A stretch of 64,000 nt of DNA from CAZAYY01 sp964489525. Lineage in GTDB: Bacteria; Chloroflexota; Anaerolineae; Anaerolineales; JABWBV01. Under the pieces are notes generated by a model, which was not told where the DNA came from, did no database searches, and saw nothing but the letters and a program-made list of their open reading frames with translations. Made by a program: the position numbers and the translations under genes. The stretch covers positions 19,223-83,222 of the forward strand of contig CAZAYY010000018.1 of NCBI GenBank assembly GCA_964489525.1, written 5' to 3'. Shown here piece by piece: positions 25,714 to 34,800 of the stretch. Numbering within the stretch: position 1 is the first letter of the stretch; each line of letters begins with the position of its first letter.

Positions 25714-26781
25714 TTATTTTGCGCCAAGAAAGGCGTGAAAGGCGGCGTTAAATTCACCCGGCTGTTCAATGTGCGGGCTGTGGGCGGCTTCTGCCACCAC
25801 GTATTCCTGGAAAGCGCCGCCCGCAGCCTGGTATTTTTCAAAAACGGTGCGCGTCTGGATGAGCATGGGCTGGGGCGGGTAGACATCATCCCCCGGCCAG
25901 CCAGGCACAAAGCCCAACTTGCCCAGGGCGCCAAAGTCGAACATCGAATTATCGGCCACAATCATGTCGGCGCCGCCGCGCACCCACAGGATGGGCGGCT
26001 TCGGGCTGGCTGCCACCAGGGCGGCCGCGTCCCCTTTGTCGTATTTGGGTGACCAGGCATTAACCGGCCCCTTAACCCCAGGCGCAACGTTTGGCCAGTT
26101 TGCAGAGGGGGTGAAATCGCCAGGGTAGGCTTCCGGGCCGGTGCGCTCCATCAACGAAGCGGTCAAAAAATCTTCTTCGCGGGCAGCCCGGAACGGGGCT
26201 TTGTAATAAAAGGTATTAATCACATTGCGGGGCGAGTTCGGGTCGTCGGCACTGCGGTCGCCGGCCTGGATGCGCTGGACAAAGACCGGGTTGACCACAC
26301 CGCCGCCCGAACCGGCAAAGTCTGCGTAGCAGGGTGTGCCGTCCGGGCCTTTGGTGCCGCCGAAGCCGTAGGGGGAAACCGGGCAAACCAGGGTGGCCGA
26401 GAGCACTTTTTCAGGGTAATCGGCAATAAAGCGATAAATGATGCCTGCGCCCATAGACCAGCCCACCAAATGGGCCTTTTCGATGCCCAGGGCTTCAAAG
26501 AGCGCCTTAACGTCTTCCGACCAAACGGAAACGCCCTGGGTGGAATCAACGGGGGCATCCTCCGTCCAGCCGTAGCCGCGCAGGTCGGGGGCAATGCCGC
26601 GATAAGCGGCGGGCAGGGCGAGCATGGTTTCTTCCCAATACAGCGCCGCCGAAAAATTGCCATGCAGAAAGACCACCGGAATGCCATTGGCCGGGCCTGA
26701 AAAATAGACGTGCTGCTGAATGGTTTTGGTGGCCACCATCTGGGTGGTGATGCCGGGGAGAGGGGCAGGTTTTGCAGTCAT
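25714..26781 (-). CDS. Alpha/beta hydrolase, paralogue of the 51993 gene
   Basis: The 355-residue hydrolase has VVFLHGNFSAALYW (oxyanion hole), nucleophile Ser109 in GWSMG, a likely Asp in VRGGADMIVADN and His in AEAAHSPHIEQP. It shares length and many segments with the product at 51993-53066 (CNPDDAGSGGG versus CYADFAGSGGG; FVPGWPGDDVYPPQPM versus LLPGWPGEALYPPQPM), so the two are paralogues. Both lie directly next to an acyl-CoA ligase. It probably hydrolyses an ester, thioester or C-C bond of a cluster intermediate. Confidence 0.82.
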   Translation of the reverse strand: MTAKPAPLPGITTQMVATKTIQQHVYFSGPANGIPVVFLHGNFSAALYWEETMLALPAAYRGIAPDLRGYGWTEDAPVDSTQGVSVWSEDVKALFEALGIEKAHLVGWSMGAGIIYRFIADYPEKVLSATLVCPVSPYGFGGTKGPDGTPCYADFAGSGGGVVNPVFVQRIQAGDRSADDPNSPRNVINTFYYKAPFRAAREEDFLTASLMERTGPEAYPGDFTPSANWPNVAPGVKGPVNAWSPKYDKGDAAALVAASPKPPILWVRGGADMIVADNSMFDFGALGKLGFVPGWPGDDVYPPQPMLIQTRTVFEKYQAAGGAFQEYVVAEAAHSPHIEQPGEFNAAFHAFLGAK

Positions 26782-26802
26782 TTTTTTCTCCTTCAGGTTT
26801 AC

Positions 26803-28347
26803 TTATGAAAACATCGCTCTTAATTCACGTTTGAGGATTTTGCCCATGCTCGAAAGCGGCAGGGCGTCCAAAAAAGTCACGCTGCGCGGCACTTTGTAGC
26901 GCGCCAGGTGGTTTTGCATAAAAGCCAAAAGTTCTTCTTCGGTGGCGATTTGGCCTGGTTTGAGCACCACGCAGGCCTTACCTACCTCGCCCCACCTCGG
27001 GTCGGGCAGGCCAACCACTGCGCACATGTGCACAGCCGGGTGGCGGTAGAGCACCTGCTCAATTTCCACCGGGTAAACGTTCTCGCCGCCAGAGATGAAC
27101 ATATCCTTTTTGCGATCCATGACATAAAAATACCAGTTTTCGTCATAGCGCACGATATCGCCCGTGTGAAACCAGCCCTCAGCGTCTTTGACGGCTGCGC
27201 TGGCTTCAGGATTGTTGTAGTAACCTGAACTGCCGCTGGGGCCTTTAAGCAGCAGTTCGCCCTGTTCGTTCGGCCCCACTGGTTGGTTGTTTTCATCCAC
27301 CACGCGCACATCCACAAAGAAATTCGGGCGGCCAATGCTGCCTGCTTTGCGAATGGCGTCTTCGGCAGGCAGGGCAAACAAGCCCGGGCCAAATTCGGTC
27401 ATTCCAAAACCCTGCTTAAAGCGGATGCCCTTTTCGCGGGCATACTGCTCCACCAGGGGAACGGGCAACGGTGCGCCACCGGCGGTACAAAAACGCAGGC
27501 TGCTCAGGTTTGCCGTAGACCAGTTAGGCGCCTGGGTGAGCATCTGGTACATGGTGGGCACACCCGCAAAAACGGTCACACCCTCGCGTTCAATCAACTC
27601 CAACACCTGGGCCGGGTCAAACTGGCGGGTCAGAATGGTGGTGTTGCCCAAAATAGCCTGGGAAGAACAATAGGTAAACAACCCACCCGCATGAAACAGC
27701 GGGAAGACACACAGATAAATATCGTTATGGGTCAGGTCATGGATGATCGTATTGAGTACGTTCCAAGATATCTGCCGGTGGCTGACCATGGCGGCCTTGG
27801 GCAGGCCGGTGGTGCCGCCGGTAAACAGCAGGCAGGCGATATCTTCTTCCACCAGGCTATCACAGGTGACCGGGGTGTCTGGCATGGCGTCGCGCTCGGC
27901 GGCCAGCAGCCGGCTGCCCGGAACCCCTTCCCCTTCGATATGTAAATAGTGCCCAATGGCATACGGCTCACCCCGGATGTCGGCCTGGATGGTGGCAACC
28001 GTATCTTTGAAATCATCCGAATAAATCAGTACCCTGGGGGTGGTAGATTCGAGTACCCCGACCTGCTCGCGCCAGTGCAGCCGCCAGTTCAACGCCGTGT
28101 GAATTGCGCCCAGTTTGCCACAGGCGTAGAGCAGGTCAAGATGTTCAATTCCATCCCGGGCTAAAATTGCCACCCGGTCGCCTTTTTGGATATTCGCCCG
28201 GGTTCTCAGCCAGTTGGCCAGCTGGTTCACCCGCCGGTTCCATTCTTTGTACGTCAGGCGCAGCTCGGGGGTTTTCCCCGAGTCGATAATTGCCAAACGG
28301 TCCGGCGAGTAAATCTCGCGCCGGCCCAGGGTATCGCCAATATACAT
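26803..28347 (-). CDS. AMP-dependent acyl-CoA ligase (cluster copy B)
   Basis: The 514-residue ANL ligase has LLFTGGTTGLPKAA (P-loop), FKQGFGMTEFGPG, FHTGDIVRYDENWYFYVMDR and SSMGKILKREL with the terminal Lys. AGGAGG lies seven bases before the ATG at 28347. It is about 20 bases upstream of the hydrolase gene and follows KAS III-like gene A. It resembles the ligases at 21560 and 50410, which are probable paralogues with different acids. Confidence 0.9.
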   Translation of the reverse strand: MYIGDTLGRREIYSPDRLAIIDSGKTPELRLTYKEWNRRVNQLANWLRTRANIQKGDRVAILARDGIEHLDLLYACGKLGAIHTALNWRLHWREQVGVLESTTPRVLIYSDDFKDTVATIQADIRGEPYAIGHYLHIEGEGVPGSRLLAAERDAMPDTPVTCDSLVEEDIACLLFTGGTTGLPKAAMVSHRQISWNVLNTIIHDLTHNDIYLCVFPLFHAGGLFTYCSSQAILGNTTILTRQFDPAQVLELIEREGVTVFAGVPTMYQMLTQAPNWSTANLSSLRFCTAGGAPLPVPLVEQYAREKGIRFKQGFGMTEFGPGLFALPAEDAIRKAGSIGRPNFFVDVRVVDENNQPVGPNEQGELLLKGPSGSSGYYNNPEASAAVKDAEGWFHTGDIVRYDENWYFYVMDRKKDMFISGGENVYPVEIEQVLYRHPAVHMCAVVGLPDPRWGEVGKACVVLKPGQIATEEELLAFMQNHLARYKVPRSVTFLDALPLSSMGKILKRELRAMFS

Positions 28348-28413
28348 ACCGCCACCTCCTGAGTGGAGCGTCCACCGGCCAGGGCAAAGCCCACGGGCCG
28401 GTGGACGCATTTT

Positions 28414-29412
28414 TTAGCCAACCCAGCGCCAGACTGAGGAAGCCATGGTAATGCCGCCTCCGCTGGCACAGAACAACACAATCTCACCGGGCCGCGGACC
28501 TTTGCCTTGCGCCAGGGCGTCATCCAGCGCCATGATGACGCAGGGCGAACCCGTGTAGCCCCATTTGTGCATCACCCAATGGGTTTTTTCAATCGGCTGC
28601 TTCAGCAGATCCATCATAAATTCAATGGTGCGCAGGTTGAGCTGGGTAAAGTAGTAGTGATCTACATCATCAAACGTCAGGCCTGCTTTGCCAAGTGCAC
28701 CCTGCATCAATTTAGGCCAATATTCGGTGTTGAAGGTTTTAGGAAATTTCTTAACAAACTCGACTTTAGGGGGCCCAAACTGCGCCAGGTTTTCGGGAGT
28801 GCAGGGGCGGTAGGTGCCGCCAGTATAGATTCCAAGCGCATCATGAAAGGAACCCACCGAAAGTAGGTTGCTGGCCAAAAAGCCGGGGGCATCGCCCACA
28901 CCCAAAACCACCGCCCCAGCGCCATCGGCAAACAGGTTGGCGGTTTTCTTGTCGCTGAAGTCCAGGTAGCGGCTCATGCCATAGCCGCCCGCAACCAGGA
29001 TGTACTGCATGCCGGGTTCGGTCATCAGGTAGCGGGCTCCCTGGTCGAGAGCGGTTACCCAACCCGCACAGGCGCTGTTGACATCGTAACAACCTGCCCG
29101 GTCTGCGCCCAGCTTATGCTGGACCACCACCGAAGTGCTGGGGGAGAGGTAATCGGGGGTATCGGTGGAGACGATGATTAAATCCAGGTCGGCAGGGGTG
29201 ATTCCGGCTCGCTCCAGCGCCACACGGGAAGCCGCCGTGATTAAATCCGACGTGGTTTGGTCGGGTACCATCCAGCGGCGTTCGCGAATGCCCACGTTGT
29301 CCAGCAGCCACTGGCTGGTGGATTCACCCATCAGGGCGTCTACCTCGGCATTGGTGACAACCCGCTCAGGAACATAGCTGCCTGTTGCAAGAATTCGCGG
29401 GCTGCGGCTCAT
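28414..29412 (-). CDS. KAS III (FabH)-like condensing enzyme A with altered catalytic residues
   Basis: The 332-residue thiolase-fold protein resembles FabH (ATGSYVPERVVTN start, GIRERRW). The nucleophile Cys115 is kept in DVNSACAGW. The usual His of the HQAN motif is replaced: the matching segment reads YYFTQLNLRTI. The usual Asn (in GNTSAAS) is Tyr in HKWGYTGSP. A His three residues before could substitute. It may condense an acyl-CoA by another mechanism or only transfer acyl groups. It lies one base after the ketoreductase gene. Confidence 0.8.
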   Translation of the reverse strand: MSRSPRILATGSYVPERVVTNAEVDALMGESTSQWLLDNVGIRERRWMVPDQTTSDLITAASRVALERAGITPADLDLIIVSTDTPDYLSPSTSVVVQHKLGADRAGCYDVNSACAGWVTALDQGARYLMTEPGMQYILVAGGYGMSRYLDFSDKKTANLFADGAGAVVLGVGDAPGFLASNLLSVGSFHDALGIYTGGTYRPCTPENLAQFGPPKVEFVKKFPKTFNTEYWPKLMQGALGKAGLTFDDVDHYYFTQLNLRTIEFMMDLLKQPIEKTHWVMHKWGYTGSPCVIMALDDALAQGKGPRPGEIVLFCASGGGITMASSVWRWVG

Positions 29413-29413
29413 G

Positions 29414-30178
29414 TTACGTCCCTACCACAATGCCGCCATCCACGCGCAGCACTTCACCGGTAATAAAGCTGGCTTCGTCTGAGGCCAGGAAGAGGTAGGC
29501 GTTGGCAATATCGCGTGGTTCGCCCAGGCGGCCCAGCGGAGTGCGGGCGCGCATGCCATCCAGCACCTTTTCGGGCATGGCGGTAACCATTTCGGTTGCC
29601 GTGAAGCCCGGCGCAATTGCGCATACGCGCACGTTGAAACGTCCGAGTTCCCGCGCCCACACCTTGGTCATGCCGATCACGCCGGCTTTGGTGGCCACAT
29701 AGTTGGTCTGGCCAAAGTTGCCATCCAGGCCCACGATGGAGGTGGCGTTGAGAATGACGCCGCCGTTCTGGCGCATCATGTGTGGGGCCACGGCCTGGGT
29801 GCAGTTAAACACGCCCTTCAAATTGACGGCAATCACAAAGTCCCATTCTTCTTCGGACATTTGCTTGACGACTTCGCCATCTTTCATTTTGACCAGCTGA
29901 CCATCGCGCAGCACACCGGCGTTGTTGACCAGGATATCAATCCGGCCGTAGCGAGCGATAACCGCATCCACCCATTCCTGGACAGACTGGCGGCTGCGCA
30001 CATCCACGTGGTAATAGCTGGCATCCGGCCCAAGTTCGGGCAGCAGGGCATTGCCCGCGGCGTCGTTCACATCGCAAATCACCACTTTTGCGCCTTCTTC
30101 TGCGAAGCGCAGGGCGGTGGCTTTGCCAATCCCGGCGGCGCCACCTGTTACAAGTGCAATTTTGTTATTGAGTCGCAT
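29414..30178 (-). CDS. Short-chain dehydrogenase/reductase (FabG-like 3-ketoacyl reductase)
   Basis: The 254-residue SDR has the nucleotide motif TGGAAGIG (about 12-19), NNAG, the catalytic Ser in NATSIVG and YVATK (Tyr/Lys). The C-terminus FITGEVLRVDGGIVVGT is FabG-like. It probably reduces a 3-keto thioester with NAD(P)H. A slight oddity is a longer loop around KMKDGEVVKQMSEEEW (about 98-113). AAGGAG precedes the ATG at 30178. It sits between the two KAS III-like genes. Confidence 0.9.
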   Translation of the reverse strand: MRLNNKIALVTGGAAGIGKATALRFAEEGAKVVICDVNDAAGNALLPELGPDASYYHVDVRSRQSVQEWVDAVIARYGRIDILVNNAGVLRDGQLVKMKDGEVVKQMSEEEWDFVIAVNLKGVFNCTQAVAPHMMRQNGGVILNATSIVGLDGNFGQTNYVATKAGVIGMTKVWARELGRFNVRVCAIAPGFTATEMVTAMPEKVLDGMRARTPLGRLGEPRDIANAYLFLASDEASFITGEVLRVDGGIVVGT

Positions 30179-30206
30179 ACGATTTCTCCTTGAAGTGAAA
30201 GTTTTT

Positions 30207-31253
30207 TTATCCTGGGCCCCACTGCACACAGGTTGCCCCCCAGACGTAACCAATTCCGGCGCCGACCATCATCATCAGGTCGCCATCTTTCAACCTGCCT
30301 TGCTTAAGGCCTTCAATGATATTGATAATTGTATCCTGCTCGCCAATGTGGCCATAGGCAGCGTTATACACACCTTGTTCTTCGCTCAACCCCAGCCGCT
30401 GAAGCATATCTTTGTATCCGGAAGGTTTAATCAGGACCATGTTCAAAAAACCAACATCCTGGCGGGTATGGCCGCTTTTGCGCAGGGCTTCGTCAATGCA
30501 AAACATCCAGTTATCCATCGAAACCGCATTCAGCCGGTCTTTCATGGCTTCGGGTTCGAGCAGGTCAAAACAAAAAAGACTGCTGCGCACCGCTTCATCC
30601 GTGGGGAACTGCATGGTTCCGCTGGCCGGAACCAGGACATGGCGGCTCATCGAGCCATCAGTCATCAAATGGGTGCCCAAAACGTGGTTGCGCGGGTAAT
30701 TTTTGCGCAGCAAAAGCGCCCCACCCCCGGCAGAAATATTGAACAAGAAAGAGGTTCGCGGGTTTTTCAGGTTAATCAGGTCGCCAATCCGGTAGCCGCC
30801 GGCAATCATCACCGTGTTGATATCCGGGTCAGAGCGCATCATGTCTTTGGCCAGCTTGAGGGCAGCAACCGTGGTGCAGCAGCGCATGTGGATATCCACT
30901 GCCCAGGCGTTCGTGGCGCCAATTTCGTAGGCCAGGTCAATCCCAGAAGTCCAGAGCAGGTATTCGCGCCATTCTTCGGTCGTGCAAATCAGCAGGTCAA
31001 TTTCCTTGGGATTAATGTCGGTTTTGGCGAGACAGTCTTTGGCGGCCTGGACGGCCATCCAGTTGGGGTGTTCGTCGGGACGGGCAGTGGTTTTGCTTTC
31101 AATACCCAGCTTTTCGCGCACCACCCATTCGGGCATGCCGCTTTGTTCAGCAATGGCTGCGGCAGTCATCCGCCCTTCGGGCAGGTACATTCCGGCGCTG
31201 ACAATTCCCACAGGGGGCGCATCCATGGCCTGAGAACGGCTTCCTGGCAGCAT
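30207..31253 (-). CDS. KAS III/HMG-CoA synthase-like enzyme B
   Basis: The 348-residue thiolase-fold protein starts like this superfamily (VGIVSAGMYLPEGRM). Cys125 in DIHMRCCTTVAAL aligns with the active Cys. The FabH His is replaced (IKPSGYKDMLQRL in place of HQAN.R) and the Asn is His in YGHIGEQDT. A Glu in ICTTEEW may match the catalytic Glu of HMG-CoA synthase, but the rest is not clearly that family. GGAG lies eight bases before the ATG. It is encoded 28 bases upstream of the ketoreductase. Confidence 0.75.
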   Translation of the reverse strand: MLPGSRSQAMDAPPVGIVSAGMYLPEGRMTAAAIAEQSGMPEWVVREKLGIESKTTARPDEHPNWMAVQAAKDCLAKTDINPKEIDLLICTTEEWREYLLWTSGIDLAYEIGATNAWAVDIHMRCCTTVAALKLAKDMMRSDPDINTVMIAGGYRIGDLINLKNPRTSFLFNISAGGGALLLRKNYPRNHVLGTHLMTDGSMSRHVLVPASGTMQFPTDEAVRSSLFCFDLLEPEAMKDRLNAVSMDNWMFCIDEALRKSGHTRQDVGFLNMVLIKPSGYKDMLQRLGLSEEQGVYNAAYGHIGEQDTIINIIEGLKQGRLKDGDLMMMVGAGIGYVWGATCVQWGPG

Positions 31254-31255
31254 GC

Positions 31256-31504
31256 TTATGACTCCGCTGGCTGGACGGGCGGCACAGCAGCCACACTGCC
31301 CGGCAAAACCACAAATGTCTGGATGAAAGCCACCGCTTCTACCCAGTTGAGAAAATTCCGTTCCTGGTTGGTTTGAATATGCCGCACCGCCACCCTGCCG
31401 GGCTGCTGGTATTCATCGCCTTTTTCAAGATTGCTTCCGCCAGGAATGATCCGGATCACAAATGAATGGATGTTATAAGTTTCGTCCATAGCCGCTTCCA
31501 CCAT
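31256..31504 (-). CDS. Small protein at the head of the acyl-CoA operon, unknown function
   Basis: The 82-residue protein is not recognised. It starts with acidic residues, has a VIRIIPGGS turn and an aromatic NFLNWVEAVAFIQTFVVLPG segment, and ends in a Pro-rich tail. A second ATG at 31489 is equally possible. Its stop lies two bases before the start of the KAS III-like enzyme B, which supports a real, co-translated gene. It could be a small subunit or chaperone for that enzyme; this is a guess from position. Confidence 0.55.
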   Translation of the reverse strand: MVEAAMDETYNIHSFVIRIIPGGSNLEKGDEYQQPGRVAVRHIQTNQERNFLNWVEAVAFIQTFVVLPGSVAAVPPVQPAES

Positions 31505-31587
31505 AATCCGAACCGGCTTTTCGCCGGACAGTTATAGGATAGCACAGGGCAGGTACAAGCGGGTTACAGCGCCACCAAGGGGGAGCA

Positions 31588-31694
31588 CGCAAATGTTGTT
31601 ATTGCATCCATTCCCCATCCCCCGCCCCAAAGCCTGGGGCGGGGTTGGGGGTGGGGTTGGAAAGTGAGAACCGCAAATTCTAACAACATTTGCG
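31588..31694. repeat. MITE-like inverted repeat with an internal hairpin
   Basis: CGCAAATGTTGTTA (31588-31601) and TAACAACATTTGCG (31681-31694) are perfect 14-base terminal inverted repeats around 79 bases. Inside is CCCGCCCC...GGGGCGGG (31621-31628/31636-31643). The inner core CGCCCCAAAGCCTGGGGCG recurs almost unchanged at 60246-60264. The remaining spacer (31505-31829) holds nothing else I recognise. Confidence 0.75.
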
Positions 31695-31829
31695 CGCACC
31701 TCGCCAAGGTCACCTTGAAGCCATCCGGCACAAACCGCCTGACCCACTGTCCCCCCGGGCGGCTTGCAAGCATGGGTCAGGAGGTTGCTTCGTTATCTGC
31801 GCTGACACAAAACCGAGGTCGGGTTGGGC

Positions 31830-34800
31830 CTAACGTTCAAGCTGCGTAAGCTGTTTATACAGGGCCTGGGTCTCTGGCGCGGGGGCAACGTCAAGTTCCT
31901 CTTGCAGGATTTTGCGGCAGCGTTGGTAAGCCCGGGCTGCCTGGCCGAAATCTCCCAGGGCTGCGTAAGCCTGCATCAGGTGGCGGTAGGCTCGTTCCCA
32001 GCAGTTATCAAAAGAGAGAATCCGCTGGCTGAGGTGAATCACCTCGTCGTAGCGTTTTTGGGCCAGGTAGGTCTCGCAAAGCAAATCGGCTGTTTGCAAA
32101 AACAACACAGCCAGGCGTTCGCGTTCAGCGGCAGCCCAGGTATCGTAGCGGGCTTCCGGAAGGTATTCGCCCTGGTACAGGGCAACCGCCCGCTCACAGG
32201 CTGCAATGCCAGCATTGTTAAGCGGCTGGCCGGGCGACTGGCGTTGGGCCTTTTCTGCATCCTGGCAGGCCTGTGTGAACGCGGCAGCATCCACCACCAT
32301 ATCTGAATGCAGCCGCAGGCTGTACATGCTGCCCTCCCGCCGCACAAAGGTAGATTCAGTCCCTGGCGGGCGGTTCGGATCAAGCACCTGGAAGAGCGCG
32401 TTCAGCGACACCTTAAAATTGCGCTGGGCAGCAGATGGGTCGGCCTCGGGCCAGAGGTACTCGCAAAATTGCTCGCGCTCCAGCGCCGAATCCCGAAAAG
32501 TGAGCAAAAGCTGGAACAACTGGCGGGCCTTCTCGCGCCGCCACCCCCCGGCAGGCACCGGACGCGGCCCAAGCCAAACCTGAAAACTACCCAGGGTTTG
32601 CACCCGAAGCTGGTAGCCCGGGTGCTGACTGATTCCAGACAGGCCCAGCTGATGTAAAACCCGATCCACAAAGGCAGGTTCCAACCCCTCATCGCGCGCC
32701 AGGACCAACATAGGAACCCAGAGGCGCTCATCCGGCGGGCCCAGGCAGGTGGGGCGAGTGAACAAAAAATCATATTCTTGCTGGCTGCACACGGCCAGGG
32801 TTTCAGCCAGCAGCTTGAGCAGCCCGGGGCGTTCGCGCCCGCTCACCCGGCTGGCCGGGTTCACCAGGTCGAGGCACAACCACAGCCGGCTCACCGAAAG
32901 CCCAAAGGGATCGCTGCACTCTTGAAATCCTCGGGCGGCCTGCTCCAACCACGAAACTGCCGTTTCAGACCGGCCAGCCAGCACAAAAGCAGCACCCATC
33001 GTCAGGCGAGAAATGGAGGCAATCCACTCATCCCCGGCCAGGCTGGCAATGGCAATCGCCTCCTGGGCCATTTGGAGGGCTTTATTCAAGTCACCTGGAA
33101 CCACCTCGCCGCCAGCCGATAATGCGGGGTAGCCATACGCCCGGCTTAACCCCCAGCAAGCCTCCACCCGCAGCCGCTGGATGGCAATGGCCTGGCTGAG
33201 TTCGAGGGCTTTTTCAAACTGCTGGCGTGCTTCGGCTGGCCGGGCGGGTGCATGGGGGCCGCTGGTTTGGGGCAGCAGCAAAAGGGCATGCCCCTGGCGA
33301 ATGTGCCCCACGGCCGTCACAAAAGGCGAATGCAGGGCCTGGCCACGGCGAGTGCCTTCCAGGGCGGCCTCATAAGCCAGCCGGGCTTCTCCCTGGAACG
33401 CATAGATGATGGAAAGCAGCAGCTGGGTTTCGCGATGGGCGCGCGGCGTCTGGATGGGCTGGCGGCGCTCCTGTTCGGCCTGGGCTTCCAGGCGCTGGCG
33501 GGCTTCGGCCAGGCGGCCTGTGCGCAGCAGCACCCGCATGGTTAGCTGTGTATCCGAGGGCCCCTCCAGGCGCAGCGATTCTGCCTGGCGGCGGAGCTGG
33601 TCGGCTTCCTGCACTTTTCCGGCGTTCAGCTTGTTTTCGGCCAGCAGTTCAAAAAGCCGGGCCTGGGACTCGCGATCGCTGATGCCATCGCTAATGCGCA
33701 GCGAGGCCTGTAAAAGCTCCTCGGCCCGGCTGGGGTTAACCGTGTCCAGGTAAATGCGAACCTGGCCGCGCAGCGCCCGGGCCACCCCCTCCAACTGGCC
33801 GCGCTCGCGCCAGAGCGCCTCGGCCTGCTGGTACCAACCCAATGCCTCTTGAAAGCGGCTGTGCAGGCGGGCTAAATCGCCCAGGTAGGTGAGCAGAATG
33901 GGATAGCCCGCCAGGATGAGGGGGGGGAGCGTGTCGAGGTAGGCAGCCAGTGTATCCAACCGGCCCGCCGAAAGCAGGGCAGCCCCATGCTGCACCAGCT
34001 GTTCGGCTGCGCTGGCATGGTCGCCGGCTTGCAACAGGTGATAGATGGCCGCATCGGGGTTGCTCTTGCCCTGGTAATAACTGGCCGCCTGCTTATGCCA
34101 GCCAATACATTCTTCCCGAGCGGCTCGCTGGCGCAAAAACTCCTGGAACACCGACTGGTAGCGCAGGGTTTGGGTGGCCGCGTTTTCCACCACGAAGAGT
34201 TCTTCGCGGCGCAAATAGGCCAGCATTTCAGCCGCGGTGACCGCGGCTGCCGGACGGATCGGGGCAATTCCCCCAGGTGAAGGCGAAGCCACCGGCCCCA
34301 AGGCAGCGCAGGCTTCTGGGTCCAGGTTGAGCAAAGTGGCCGAGCGTTTTAGAAATTCCTGGACATCTTCCGGCTGGCGGCCCAACACATCCTCAGCCAG
34401 GATACTGAACAGGCTTTCCAGCGAAGCCCCCTGACGCGAGATGGCTTCGTCCACCGAAACAACCGCACCACTGCGCAAACTCTGCCAGATGAGATGCAGC
34501 GCAGCTGCCCAGCCTTCGGTGGCCGCATACAGGCTTTCCACCTCTTCCTGGCTGACTTCGTAGCCAAAAACCTGGGTAAAGAGTTCGCCAATTTCGGCCG
34601 GGTTAAAGGCCAAAGTGAGTTGAGAAACCGTGAGCACTTCGCCCCGCGCCCGCCAGCGCGGCAGGCTGGGCAGCTTCAGCGGAGGCCGAGCCGCCAGCAA
34701 AAGGTGCAAGCCAGAAGGCGCCCGGCCCACCAGCCGGTCAACCACCTGGGCAATTTCGGGAATGGCTGCGGAGAGATGGGCATCGTCAATCACCAACAAA

